Source: Brevundimonas sp. SH203 (GTDB lineage: Bacteria; Pseudomonadota; Alphaproteobacteria; Caulobacterales; Caulobacteraceae). From it: DNA of 64,000 nucleotides. This document shows, piece after piece, positions 8,611 to 17,591 of this stretch. Both the position numbers and the translations under genes were made by a program. The stretch lies in contig NZ_BDMM01000003.1 in NCBI RefSeq assembly GCF_002157625.1, forward strand, positions 1-64,000, in the 5' to 3' direction. How positions within the stretch are numbered: position 1 is the stretch's first letter; the number at the start of each line of letters is the position of its first letter. The notes below the pieces were generated by a model. The model saw nothing but the letters and a program-made list of their open reading frames with translations. It made no database searches and was not told the DNA's origin.

Positions 8611-11526
8611 ATGGCCGACGCCCCCACCGAAACCACCGCTCGCGACTACCGCGACACCGTCTTCCTGCCCGAGACGCCGTTTCCCATGCGCGGCGGCCTG
8701 CCGCAGAAGGAACCGCTGATCCTGGAGCAGTGGGGCGACCTGTATGGAACCCTGCGCGCCGAGCGTCAGAAGCAGAACGCCCCCCTCTATGTCCTGCACG
8801 ACGGCCCGCCCTATGCGAACGGCGACATCCACATCGGCCATGCGCTGAACAAGACGCTGAAGGACTTCGTGGTCCGCAGCCGGTTCCTGTTGGGCTATGA
8901 CGTCGACTATGTCCCCGGCTGGGACTGCCACGGTCTGCCGATCGAGTGGAAGATCGAGGAACAGTTCCGCGCCAAGGGCCGCCGCAAGGACGAGGTGTCC
9001 AAGGACGAGTTCCGCCGCGCCTGCCGCGACTACGCCGGCAAATACATCGACCTTCAGCGCGACCAGTTCAAACGGCTGGGCGTCACCGGCGACTTCGCCA
9101 ACCGCTACGCCACCATGGACTTCACCTCCGAGGCGGCCATTGTCGCCGAATTCCACAAGTTCAAGAACTCGGGCCAGCTGTATCGCGGCTCCAAGCCCGT
9201 CATGTGGTCGCCGGTCGAACGCACGGCGCTAGCCGACGCCGAGATCGAGTATCACGACCACGTCAGCCCGACGATCTGGGTCAAGTTCCCCGTCACGGGC
9301 GTCTCGGACGACCATCCCGACGATCTGCTGGCCTTCCGCTCCAACACTCCGTCCATCGTCATCTGGACGACCACGCCCTGGACCATCCCCGCCAACCGCG
9401 CCATCTCCTACGGCCCCGAGATCGCCTATGGCCTGTACGAGGTCACGGCGATGGATGAAGGGCTGGAGTTCGCGCCCTGGGCCGCGCCGGGCGACCGGCT
9501 GATCATCGCCGACAAGCTGGCCGAAGAGGTGTTCAAGGCCGCCAAGGTCGCCGCCTGGACGCGGGTCTATGACGTCAATCCATCGGGTCTGGTCGCCGCC
9601 CACCCGCTGGCCGCGCTGGACAGCGGCTATGGCTTCTCGGTGCCGCTGCTGGCCGGCGATCACGTCACCGACGACGCGGGCACGGGCTTCGTCCACACCG
9701 CGCCGGGCCACGGCGCCGACGACTTCGAGGTCTGGAAGGCCCACGGTCATCACGAGGTGCCCGACACCGTCGATCCCGACGGCGCCTATTACGACCACGT
9801 CCCCCTGTTCGCGGGGCTGAAGGTGCTGGAGACCGAAGGCAAGAAGACCGGCAAGTTCGGCCCAGCCAATGGCGCGGTGATGGAAAAGCTGATCGAGGCG
9901 GGCAATCTGCTCGCGCGCGGACGGCTGGAGCATTCCTATCCTCACTCGTGGCGCTCCAAGGCGCCGATCATCTTCCGCAATACGCCCCAATGGTTCATCC
10001 GCATGGACGAACCGCTGAAATCGGGCGACACCCTGCGCGAAACGGCGCTTCAGGCCATCGACGACACCGCCTTCCACCCCGCCGCCGGTCGCAACCGCAT
10101 CCGCTCCATGGTCGAGGGCCGTCCCGACTGGCTGGTCAGCCGCCAGCGCGCTTGGGGCACGCCGCTGGCCATGTATATGGACAAGCAGACGGGGCATCCG
10201 CTGCACGATCCCGAGGTCGATGCGCGCATCGTCGCCGCCATCGCCGAACACGGCGCCGACATCTGGTTCACCGCGCCCGACAGCGACTTCCTGGGCGCCC
10301 ACGACCCGGCCCGCTACGAAAAGGTCGAGGACATCCTGGACGTCTGGTTCGACAGCGGCTCGACCCACGCCTTCACCCTGGACCCGCGCCTGCCAGAGAA
10401 CGGCTATGCCGGAAACCGCCCGGCGCACTGGCCCGCCGACCTCTATCTGGAAGGCTCGGACCAGCACCGCGGCTGGTTCCAGTCTTCCCTGTTGGAGGGT
10501 TGCGGCACGCGCGGCCGCGCCCCGTTCAAGGCGGTTCTGACCCACGGCTTCACCCTGGACGAGAACGGCGAGAAACAGTCCAAATCCAAGGGCAACACCA
10601 CCGATCCTCTGGTGGTCATCAAGGAATCCGGCGCCGACATCCTGCGTCTGTGGGTGGCTTTGGTCGACTATTCGGACGACCAGCGCATCGGCAAGCAGAT
10701 CCTGCAGACCACGGTCGACGCCTATCGCAAGCTGCGAAACACCGTCCGCTATCTGCTGGGCGCCCTGGCCGGTTTCGACGAGGGCGAACGCCTGACCGAC
10801 TACGACCAGTTCCCGCCGCTGGAGAAGTTCATCCTTCACCGCCTGCACGAATTGGACGCCCAGGTCCGCGCCGCCTACACCGAATATCGGTTCCAGGACG
10901 TGGTCCGTCCGGTGCTGGAATTCTGCTCGGGCGACCTGTCGGCCCTGTATTTCGACATCAGGAAGGACGCCCTCTACTGCGACCGGCCCGACAGCCTGCG
11001 ACGTCGCGCCGCCCGCACGGTGATGGACGCAGTCTTCGCCCGCCTGACCGCCTGGCTGGCGCCCCTGACCCCCTTCACGATGGAAGAGGCCTGGACCACC
11101 CGCTTTCCCGAGGCCGGGACCAACTGCGCCCGCGTCATCCCGGAAACGCCCGCCGAGTGGAGCAATCCGGCCGAGGCCGAACGCTGGGCCGCGATCAACA
11201 CGGTTCTGGAAGAGGTCAACGAAGCGCTGGAAGCCGCGCGTCGTGAAAAGCTGATCGGCGGCGCGCTTGACGCCTGGCCGACCGTCACGGCGCCGGCCAC
11301 GGCCTTTGCGCCGTTCGAGGGTCTGGATGCGGCCGAAATTTTCCGCACCTCGGGCGTTGAACTGGTCGAGGGCGAAACCATCGCCGTCACGGTCGCCGTC
11401 GCCGACCATCCCAAATGCGCCCGCTCATGGCGCCGGGTGCCGGATGTCGGCTCTGACCCCGCCTACCCCGACCTGTCGGCCCGCGACGCCGATGCGGTTC
11501 GGTATTGGGATCAGACGCACGGCTGA
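8611..11526 (+). CDS. ileS: Isoleucyl-tRNA synthetase
   Basis: This 971-residue cytosolic class Ia enzyme charges tRNA-Ile. The HIGH motif is at residues 74-77 (GDIHIGHALNKTLKDF) and the second signature is KQSKS at 655-659 in place of the usual KMSKS. The editing (CP1) insertion lies between them (WTTTPWTIPANRAI). The C-terminal zinc ribbon seen in many bacterial IleRS is degenerate. It reads KCARSWRRVPDVG...LSARDADAV, keeping only one of the four cysteines (about C936). ATG 8611 is chosen from the conserved N-terminus; a GTG 15 codons upstream is possible. The whole domain order is intact, so the enzyme should be functional. Confidence 0.97.
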   Translation: MADAPTETTARDYRDTVFLPETPFPMRGGLPQKEPLILEQWGDLYGTLRAERQKQNAPLYVLHDGPPYANGDIHIGHALNKTLKDFVVRSRFLLGYDVDYVPGWDCHGLPIEWKIEEQFRAKGRRKDEVSKDEFRRACRDYAGKYIDLQRDQFKRLGVTGDFANRYATMDFTSEAAIVAEFHKFKNSGQLYRGSKPVMWSPVERTALADAEIEYHDHVSPTIWVKFPVTGVSDDHPDDLLAFRSNTPSIVIWTTTPWTIPANRAISYGPEIAYGLYEVTAMDEGLEFAPWAAPGDRLIIADKLAEEVFKAAKVAAWTRVYDVNPSGLVAAHPLAALDSGYGFSVPLLAGDHVTDDAGTGFVHTAPGHGADDFEVWKAHGHHEVPDTVDPDGAYYDHVPLFAGLKVLETEGKKTGKFGPANGAVMEKLIEAGNLLARGRLEHSYPHSWRSKAPIIFRNTPQWFIRMDEPLKSGDTLRETALQAIDDTAFHPAAGRNRIRSMVEGRPDWLVSRQRAWGTPLAMYMDKQTGHPLHDPEVDARIVAAIAEHGADIWFTAPDSDFLGAHDPARYEKVEDILDVWFDSGSTHAFTLDPRLPENGYAGNRPAHWPADLYLEGSDQHRGWFQSSLLEGCGTRGRAPFKAVLTHGFTLDENGEKQSKSKGNTTDPLVVIKESGADILRLWVALVDYSDDQRIGKQILQTTVDAYRKLRNTVRYLLGALAGFDEGERLTDYDQFPPLEKFILHRLHELDAQVRAAYTEYRFQDVVRPVLEFCSGDLSALYFDIRKDALYCDRPDSLRRRAARTVMDAVFARLTAWLAPLTPFTMEEAWTTRFPEAGTNCARVIPETPAEWSNPAEAERWAAINTVLEEVNEALEAARREKLIGGALDAWPTVTAPATAFAPFEGLDAAEIFRTSGVELVEGETIAVTVAVADHPKCARSWRRVPDVGSDPAYPDLSARDADAVRYWDQTHG

Positions 11527-11542
11527 TCCGTCGGCGCGATCT

Positions 11543-11567
11543 CTCCTCCCCACGGCGTGGGGAGGAG
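11543..11567. terminator. Bidirectional terminator between ileS and tipF
   Basis: A perfect 11-pair hairpin (CTCCTCCCCAC, loop GGC, GTGGGGAGGAG) lies between the convergent stops of ileS and tipF. There is no long T-run on either side. The stem strength and position argue for shared termination. Confidence 0.6.
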
Positions 11568-11580
11568 GCAGGATCGGCAA

Positions 11581-12855
11581 TCAGCTGAAACGCCGGCGCT
11601 GTTCGGCGCTGCGCAGGGTGGAGCGCAGAAAGTCGGCCGGGGGATCGGTTTCGGCCAGGACCTGTTCCTTGATGGCTCGGGGTTCGCCGAACAGGTGGCC
11701 CTGGCCCATGGCGACATCGAGTTCGAGGATGTCGACGACCTGACGCTCGTTCTCGACCTTTTCGGCGATGACCTCGACACCGTAGCGGCGCGTCAGACCG
11801 GCGAAATCGGCGGCCTGGATGTCGGGCATGGAGCGCAAGGGCGCGCCGCCGTCCAGGTCCAGCAATTGCTCGATCATCAGGTCGGCCGCAACCTTGATGA
11901 ACTTGACGTCCGAGCGTTGCAGGTCGGCGAAGTCCAGGTCCAGCGTCTGCACCTTGTCCAGCGAGAAGCGGAAGCCCAGGTCGGCCAGCTTGGCCATGTT
12001 GCGCGCCTCGACCGCGCCGCGCGCATCGAAGGTCGCCTGGCCCAGCTCGAAGATCAGCGCCTGGTTCAGGTCGCGGTTCTCGGACAGGAAGTCCAGGAAC
12101 TGCGGGAAGAAGGTCTCGTCGCCCAGCGAGGTCAGGGCCACGTTGCAGAAGACGCCGACCTTGCGATCCTGACGCGCCAGCCGCCGCACGATCTGGGCGC
12201 AGCGGAACAGCAGCAGATTGTCGATGGCCGGCACCAGCCCCTCGCCCTCGGCCAGCGACAGATATTCCGCCGGCATCATCACCCGATCGGTGGCGTCGCG
12301 CAGGCGGGTGAAGCTTTCGTAGAAGATGGTCCGGCGCTGCGGCAGGGAGACGACCGGCTGCAGATACAGGTCCACGCGCCCTTCGCTCAGCGCCTCGTGA
12401 ATGGTGCGCAGCAGGACGTTCGACTGGGCCTGACGACGGCCTTCGAAGGTTTCGACGCCGATGTGGGGCGCGGCCGCCAGCCGTTCGTCGATGCTCTCGC
12501 TCATCTGCTGGACCAGGGATTCCAGCATCCGAACCTCGCCGGTCAGGGCGTCGGTGTCGGACAGGACGCCGCTCTCGATGGCGTGGGCCAGTTCGGTCAG
12601 GGCGCCCTGGGTCGATTCCATCGCATCGGCCAGCAGGCGGTGCGCCTCGCGGACCTGGGCGATCTCCTTCTTCAGGGCGCGGCGCTCGGCGATGCCCGTG
12701 ACGATGCCGTGGAAGGCGCCCAGCAGGCCCAGCGCGCCCAGGGTTCCGGCCACGCCCGCGCCGATCCCCAGACCCGCGCGCCACAGGAAGGCGCCCACGG
12801 TCATGCCGAGGAACAGATAGGCGAAATACAGAAAGCCCGTTGTTACGTTGCGCAT
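11581..12855 (-). CDS. tipF: TipF-like flagellar assembly regulator with degenerate EAL domain
   Basis: About 424 residues: two N-terminal membrane helices (roughly residues 5-55), a coiled-coil region (about 60-125) and an EAL domain (about 145-400). In Caulobacter TipF is a polar c-di-GMP receptor that helps place the flagellum. Here the EAL motif reads ESF with its Glu kept, and the Glu of VIAEKVEN is kept, but the DDFG catalytic region reads LDKVQ. That fits c-di-GMP binding without hydrolysis. Start choice is uncertain: ATG 12855 is used, and GTG 12873 would add six residues. Neither has a well-spaced ribosome site. Confidence 0.82.
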   Translation of the reverse strand: MRNVTTGFLYFAYLFLGMTVGAFLWRAGLGIGAGVAGTLGALGLLGAFHGIVTGIAERRALKKEIAQVREAHRLLADAMESTQGALTELAHAIESGVLSDTDALTGEVRMLESLVQQMSESIDERLAAAPHIGVETFEGRRQAQSNVLLRTIHEALSEGRVDLYLQPVVSLPQRRTIFYESFTRLRDATDRVMMPAEYLSLAEGEGLVPAIDNLLLFRCAQIVRRLARQDRKVGVFCNVALTSLGDETFFPQFLDFLSENRDLNQALIFELGQATFDARGAVEARNMAKLADLGFRFSLDKVQTLDLDFADLQRSDVKFIKVAADLMIEQLLDLDGGAPLRSMPDIQAADFAGLTRRYGVEVIAEKVENERQVVDILELDVAMGQGHLFGEPRAIKEQVLAETDPPADFLRSTLRSAEQRRRFS

Positions 12856-12887
12856 CGGCTGGCGGTCGGCCACTCCCGGATGGAATC

Positions 12888-12902
12888 GCCTGAGTATCAG
12901 GC
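12888..12902. promoter_or_regulatory. Palindrome in the tipF/SDR divergent gap
   Basis: GCCTGA-GTA-TCAGGC is a perfect 6-3-6 palindrome just upstream of tipF. A second imperfect hairpin (12924-12945, GCGGGG.GATA-AA-TATC.CCCGC) lies nearer the SDR start. Either could be an operator for the divergent pair. No regulator is known from the context. Confidence 0.3.
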
Positions 12903-12965
12903 TATCAATGTCATTCGGCTAGAGCGGGGCGATAAATATCCCCGCAGAAACATACGGGAAACGCA

Positions 12966-13736
12966 ATGGAACTGTTCGATCTGACCGGCAAGGTCGCCAT
13001 CATCACCGGCTCGTCGCGCGGAATCGGCAAGGCCATCGCCGAACGGCTGGCCGAACACGGCGCCAAGGTCGTCATTTCGTCGCGCAAGGCCGGGCCGTGC
13101 GAAGAGGTCGCCGACGAGATCAATGGCAAGTATGGCGAGGGCCGCGCCATCGCCGTTCCCGCCAACATCGCCTCCAAGGAGGAACTGCAGCGGCTGGTGG
13201 ACGAGACGAACAGCGCCTTCGGCCGGATCGACATCCTGGTCTGCAACGCCGCGACCAATCCCTACGCCGGGCCGATGGCGGGCATCGCCGACGATCAGTT
13301 CGAAAAGATCCTGCAGAATAACGTCATCTCGAACCACTGGCTGATCCAGATGGTCGCGCCGCAGATGGTGGAGCGCAAGGACGGGGCGATCCTGGTGATC
13401 TCGTCCATCGGCGGGCTTCGCGGCAATGCGCTGATCGGCGCCTATAATATCTCCAAGGCGGCGGACATGCAGCTGGTGCGGAACCTGGCCGTGGAGTGGG
13501 GGGCGTCGAACGTGCGGGTCAACTGCATCGCGCCGGGCCTGGTTCAGACCGACTTCGCCAAATATCTCTGGGAGAACCCCGAGCTGCTGAAGACGGTGAC
13601 GGAGCCCGCGCCGCTGAAAAGGATCGGCCAGCCGGATGAAATCGCGGGCACGGCGGTCTATCTGTGCAGCCCTGCCTCGGCCTATGTGACCGGACAGACC
13701 CTCGTGGTGGACGGTGGATTGACGATTGCCTGGTGA
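12966..13736 (+). CDS. SDR family NAD(P)-dependent oxidoreductase
   Basis: This 256-residue classical short-chain dehydrogenase has the cofactor motif TGSSRGIG at about residues 14-21, NAA near 95, catalytic Ser in VISSIGG and the YNISK active-site Tyr-Lys pair. The C-terminus ends in [10 protein letters not shown], as in the 3-oxoacyl-ACP reductase/glucose dehydrogenase-like group. Substrate cannot be read from sequence. It runs directly into the acyltransferase gene downstream, with which it probably forms an operon, so a lipid-related substrate is possible but unproven. Confidence 0.88.
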   Translation: MELFDLTGKVAIITGSSRGIGKAIAERLAEHGAKVVISSRKAGPCEEVADEINGKYGEGRAIAVPANIASKEELQRLVDETNSAFGRIDILVCNAATNPYAGPMAGIADDQFEKILQNNVISNHWLIQMVAPQMVERKDGAILVISSIGGLRGNALIGAYNISKAADMQLVRNLAVEWGASNVRVNCIAPGLVQTDFAKYLWENPELLKTVTEPAPLKRIGQPDEIAGTAVYLCSPASAYVTGQTLVVDGGLTIAW

Positions 13737-13779
13737 AAACGCGCGTTCGAGCAGCCCTAAGGGCGGCGGCGCAAAAGAC

Positions 13780-14706
13780 GTGAGGCAGGATCTGATCTGG
13801 CGTCTGGAGGCCCTTGGCTTCCGGGCGCTGTTCGGATTTCTGCGACTGCTGGGCGTGGAGCGGGCGTCGGGGCTGGGCGGCTGGCTGCTGCGCACCCTGG
13901 GCCCGCTGACCGGCACGCAGAAGACGGTGATCCGCAATCTTCGCATCGCCTTTCCCGACATGGACGAGGCCGAGCGCGAGGCCCTGGCGCTGGCCCAGTG
14001 GAACCAGACGGGCCGCACCTTCGCCGAACTGGCGGTGATGGACCAGCTGACGCCCGAGGGCGGCCGGGTCGAGGTGGTCGGCATGGAACGGCTGCATGCG
14101 CTGCGCGACAGCGGCAAGCCGGCGGTGCTGATCTCCGGCCATCTGGCGAACTTCGAGGTGATGGCGGCGGTCATCATGGCGGCGGGCGTGCCGTGCCAGG
14201 TCACGTATCGCGCCGCGAACAATCCCTATGTCGACGCCCTGATCCGCAAGAACCGGGAGCGGTACGGCGTGCGCCTGTTCGCGCCCAAGGGCGACGGCAC
14301 GCGCGAGCTGATGGCGGGGATGAAGCGCGGCGATTCCATCGCCCTGCTGGTCGATCAGAAATATAATCAGGGGCCGGAGGTGCAGTTCTTCGGCCAGCCG
14401 GTCAACGCCTCGCCCGGAGCGGCGCGGCTGGCGGCGCGGTTCGACACGGTCATGCTGCCGCTGTCGGTGGTGCGGCTGCCCGGCGCGCGGTTCCGGGTCA
14501 CGGCGCACGCGCCGATCGGCATCGGCCGCAGCGGGGACAAGGCCGCCGACGTCCTGGCGGGCATCCAGGCCGCCAACCGCTTCGTCGAGGATCGGGTGAG
14601 AGAGCATCCGGTGGACTGGTTCTGGGTCCACAAGCGCTGGCCGGACACGGTCTATGCGGCGCTGGACCGCGAGGCGTCCGAGCCGCGGCGGAACGGCCCG
14701 GCGTAG
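13780..14706 (+). CDS. Lipid A-type lauroyl/acyl acyltransferase (LpxL/HtrB family)
   Basis: About 308 residues with the LpxL/HtrB fold. The catalytic HX4E motif is seen as HLANFE, and family signatures LVDQKYNQGPEVQFFG and SPGAARLAARF follow. These inner-membrane enzymes transfer an acyl chain to the lipid A precursor. Start is uncertain. GTG 13780 gives a normal family length and precedes RQDLIWRLEALGF. TTG 13726 in the same frame would overlap the SDR stop and add a low-complexity leader. The 3' end overlaps the convergent receiver-protein gene by 55 bp. Confidence 0.88.
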   Translation: MRQDLIWRLEALGFRALFGFLRLLGVERASGLGGWLLRTLGPLTGTQKTVIRNLRIAFPDMDEAEREALALAQWNQTGRTFAELAVMDQLTPEGGRVEVVGMERLHALRDSGKPAVLISGHLANFEVMAAVIMAAGVPCQVTYRAANNPYVDALIRKNRERYGVRLFAPKGDGTRELMAGMKRGDSIALLVDQKYNQGPEVQFFGQPVNASPGAARLAARFDTVMLPLSVVRLPGARFRVTAHAPIGIGRSGDKAADVLAGIQAANRFVEDRVREHPVDWFWVHKRWPDTVYAALDREASEPRRNGPA

Positions 14707-15158
14707 TCCGGCGCATCGCGACGCCGCCGGCAGGGGCCGATGTAGCCGTCGCTCTTGATGAAGGCGCGGGGCCGCAGGATGACGGCGTTCAGCCGATCCA
14801 GCACGGCCTTGGCGGTGATCGGCTTGGCGATGAATTCGTTCACCCCGGCGTCGCGGGCCTCATAGACGCGGGCCCGCTCGGAATGGCCGGTCATCATGAT
14901 GATCGGCAGATAGGGATTGGGGCTGTCGGCGCTGGTGCGGACCAGGCGGGTGAACTCGACCCCGTCCAGCGGGAACATGTTGAAATCGACGATGGCCAGG
15001 TCGATCGGGTGGCGACGCAGGAGGTCGAAGGCGCTGGCCCCCTCGTCCGCCTCGCGGACGTTGCGGATGTCGGCGGAATGCAGGACGGCGGACGTGATGG
15101 CCCGCATGTTCTGATTGTCGTCAACCAGCAGGACGTTCAGCGATTTCAGAGAAGACAT
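14652..15158 (-). CDS. Single-domain response regulator with Arg-rich C-terminal tail
   Basis: This 168-residue CheY-like protein has an acidic pair in LLVDDNQNM, a phospho-acceptor Asp in LAIVDFNMFPLDG, Thr in MMTGHS and Lys in FIAKP. There is no output domain. Instead the last 40 or so residues carry the motif RAFIKSDGYIGPCRRRRDAP and more Arg. In Caulobacter some CheY-like proteins (Cle family) bind c-di-GMP through Arg-rich tails, so a motility link is possible given tipF nearby. That link is inference. Start ATG 15158. Confidence 0.88.
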   Translation of the reverse strand: MSSLKSLNVLLVDDNQNMRAITSAVLHSADIRNVREADEGASAFDLLRRHPIDLAIVDFNMFPLDGVEFTRLVRTSADSPNPYLPIIMMTGHSERARVYEARDAGVNEFIAKPITAKAVLDRLNAVILRPRAFIKSDGYIGPCRRRRDAPDYAGPFRRGSDASRSSAA

Positions 15159-15224
15159 CTGGCCCCGACCGATCGAACGGCGACGCTAGGACGGCGGCCT
15201 GATCGTCGCAAGCTGAGCCGTGGA

Positions 15225-16088
15225 TCAGGCGAGCGTTTTCGGCGCCTGGGCGCCGATCATCAGCGACGGGTCCAGATTGCGGTCGCGCCATTTCATGCGC
15301 CAGCACAGGTGCGGCCCCGTGGCGCGGCCGGTCATGCCGACGCGGCCCAGCGGATCGCCGCGCCGCACGCGCTGGCCCTGCTGTACGTCCAGACGGGATT
15401 GGTGCAGATAGCAGGTGATCAAACCCTGGCCGTGGTCGATCAGGGTCAGCCCCCCCTCGAAATGCATGTCGGGGCGGACGAAGGCGATGCGGCCGTCGGC
15501 GGGCGCGCGGATCACGCTGCCCTGCGGCGCCGCCAGATCGATGCCGTAGTGCGGCCGGGCGGGCGTGCCGTTCAGGACGCGCTGGGCGCCCCAGGCGCTG
15601 GAGACGCGGTAGCTGTCCAGCGGCCAGACGAAGCCGTCGCGAAAATCGTCGGCGTCGATCCGGCTGGCGAAGCCCTCGGTCTTCAAGGCGATCTCGCGCT
15701 GGATGCGGGCCAGCAGGGCCGGGTCGCTGGGTTCGACGGTCGAGGGCGGCAGGCCGTTCACGCGGGTCGAGGGAAAGGCGTAGGGGGCGATGTCCAGCGC
15801 GCGCCGGGCCGAGCGGGCGCCGTCGGCCGACCGGACCTCGATCTGCGCAGCCGGCCCGGCGTCGCGGTCGAAGCCGATCACGAACAGGCCGGCGGCCGAG
15901 GCGGTGGTCAGGGCCTCGCCGTCCACGAAGACCAGGGCGCCCGGCGCGGTGCGCCCAAAGGCGTAGCCGCCCTGACGCCAGGCCCCGTTCAGCGCCAGCG
16001 GCAGGGCGTTGCGATCCTGGGCCGTCAGCGGCCCGGCGATCAGCCCGGCCCCCGCCCCGGCCAGCAGCGCCCGGCGCGTGGCGATCAT
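15225..16088 (-). CDS. M23 family metallopeptidase (LytM-type)
   Basis: This 287-residue exported protein starts with a twin-Arg-like signal (MIATRRALLAGAGAG). The C-terminal LytM domain has H180 and D184 in HYGIDLAAPQG and H229 in YLHQ. The last motif reads GPHLCWRM (H260, C262) where M23 enzymes normally have HxH, so Cys replaces the final zinc ligand or the site is altered. It would act on peptidoglycan in the periplasm or regulate amidases. ATG 16088 overlaps the stop of the upstream DUF2093 gene (ATGA), so they are co-translated. Confidence 0.88.
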   Translation of the reverse strand: MIATRRALLAGAGAGLIAGPLTAQDRNALPLALNGAWRQGGYAFGRTAPGALVFVDGEALTTASAAGLFVIGFDRDAGPAAQIEVRSADGARSARRALDIAPYAFPSTRVNGLPPSTVEPSDPALLARIQREIALKTEGFASRIDADDFRDGFVWPLDSYRVSSAWGAQRVLNGTPARPHYGIDLAAPQGSVIRAPADGRIAFVRPDMHFEGGLTLIDHGQGLITCYLHQSRLDVQQGQRVRRGDPLGRVGMTGRATGPHLCWRMKWRDRNLDPSLMIGAQAPKTLA

Positions 16089-16297
16089 TTCGCCGCCGAC
16101 GGAACGGCGATCTGGGCGGCGATGAACTCGGCGGGACCGGCGTAGGGCTGCTGGCGCGAAGGGCTCCAGTAACGCAGGACCTCCAGCGGGATCGGCCGAT
16201 CCGTCACCGCGCACCGCACGAAACGCCCCGGCTTCAATACGGCGAATTCGCCGTCGCCATAATGAAGAACGGCCTGATCTGCTGCGGTCATGTCCAT
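16085..16297 (-). CDS. DUF2093 domain protein
   Basis: This 70-residue cytosolic protein matches the small alphaproteobacterial DUF2093 family: LHYGDGEFAVLKPGRFVRCAVTDRPIPLEVLRYWS, then QQPYAGPAEFIAA. Its function is unknown. It is the first gene of a two-gene unit with the M23 peptidase, whose start overlaps its stop. An alternative Met two residues in is possible. Confidence 0.85.
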   Translation of the reverse strand: MDMTAADQAVLHYGDGEFAVLKPGRFVRCAVTDRPIPLEVLRYWSPSRQQPYAGPAEFIAAQIAVPSAAK

Positions 16298-16337
16298 GTC
16301 CCGACGATAGCCCCGGCCCGCGTCGGCGAAAAGGGCC

Positions 16338-17591
16338 TCAGGTCGAGGCCACGGCGTCCGTGATCGGGCCGTCGGCGGCGGCGGGCCGCGTCGCCCCGGC
16401 CGGCGGAGGCTTGGGCCGCCCGCCCATCCGGTCGGTGAAGAGGAAGACGAACGGGTTGAGCGAGATCGACAGCAGGGCGGCGGCCAGGATCAGGTCGTGG
16501 GTCTCGCGGCTCATGGCGCCCAGGGACACGCCCAGCGCCGCCAGGATGAAGGAGAACTCCCCGATCTGGGCCAGGGAGGCCGCGACCGTCAGGCCGGTCG
16601 GGCGATCCAGCTTGAACGCCTTGGTGATGATCAGGGCGGCGACCGACTTGCCCACGATGACGATGCCCAGGACGCCCAGAACCGCCCAGGGCTGGCGCAC
16701 CAGGATCATCGGATCGAACAGCATCCCGACCGAGACGAAGAACAGCACGGCGAAGGCGTCGCGCAGCGGCAGCGACCGCTCGGCCGCATTGTGCCCCAGC
16801 GGCGAGGCGTTCATCACCAGCCCGGCCAGGAAGGCGCCGAGGGCGAAGGAGTGGAACAGGAAATAGGCCAGCCAGGCGATGCCGAGCGCGATGGCCAGAA
16901 CCCCCAGGGTGAACAGCTCGCGCGACCTGGTGTGGGCGATGCGGATCAGAAGCCAGGGAATGACCTTGCCCCCCACCACCAACATGCCGACCACGAACAG
17001 CACGACCTTGACCAGCGTCAGGCCGACATTGGTTCCAAGCGCCGCCAGGTCCGCCTGGGCGCCCGCCGGCGCCAGGATCATCGGCAGCATGACCAGGGCG
17101 ATGACGATGACCAGATCCTCGACGATCAGCCAGCCCACGGCGATGCGGCCGATCTCGCCCTTGACCTGTTTGCGCTCCTCCAGCGCGCGCAGCAGGACGA
17201 CGGTGGAGGCGACCGACAGGGCGAACCCCATCAGCAGGGCCTCGACATCGCCCAGCCCCAGCACGAACCGCCCCAGCCCCCAGCCCAGGCCGGTCGCCGC
17301 CGCGATCTGGACCAAGGCGCCGGGAATGGCGACCTTGCGGACCTGCATCAGATCCTTGGGCGAGAAATGCAGCCCGACCCCGAACATCAGGAGGATGACG
17401 CCGATCTCGGCCAGCTGCGGCGCCAGTTCGGTGTCGGCGACGAAGCCCGCCGTGTAGGGGCCGACCACGATGCCCGCGACCAGATACCCCACCAGGGGCG
17501 ACAGTCTGAGCCGATGCGCCAACATGCCGAACACGAAGGCCAGGACGAAGCCCCCGACCAGGGTGAGAATCAGGCTGTCGGCATGCGGCAT
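16338..17591 (-). CDS. CPA2 family monovalent cation:proton antiporter (KefB/YbaL-like)
   Basis: This 417-residue integral membrane protein has about 12 helices of the Na+/H+ exchanger fold, including GYLVAGIVVGPYTAGF near residues 35-50 and LIVEDLVIV, which carries the charged pair typical of CPA2 proteins. It lacks the C-terminal RCK (TrkA-N) regulatory domain of KefB, KefC and YbaL, ending in a short Pro-rich tail. It probably exchanges K+ or Na+ for protons at the inner membrane. ATG 17591 is chosen because AGGAG lies six bases upstream and the membrane domain starts at once. The frame stays open to 18170 but that part is low-complexity. Confidence 0.9.
   Translation of the reverse strand: MPHADSLILTLVGGFVLAFVFGMLAHRLRLSPLVGYLVAGIVVGPYTAGFVADTELAPQLAEIGVILLMFGVGLHFSPKDLMQVRKVAIPGALVQIAAATGLGWGLGRFVLGLGDVEALLMGFALSVASTVVLLRALEERKQVKGEIGRIAVGWLIVEDLVIVIALVMLPMILAPAGAQADLAALGTNVGLTLVKVVLFVVGMLVVGGKVIPWLLIRIAHTRSRELFTLGVLAIALGIAWLAYFLFHSFALGAFLAGLVMNASPLGHNAAERSLPLRDAFAVLFFVSVGMLFDPMILVRQPWAVLGVLGIVIVGKSVAALIITKAFKLDRPTGLTVAASLAQIGEFSFILAALGVSLGAMSRETHDLILAAALLSISLNPFVFLFTDRMGGRPKPPPAGATRPAAADGPITDAVAST

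Noticed and set aside
9229-11409. A 726-codon frame antisense to ileS.
   Set aside because: Shadow of a highly biased gene; ileS is complete on the plus strand.
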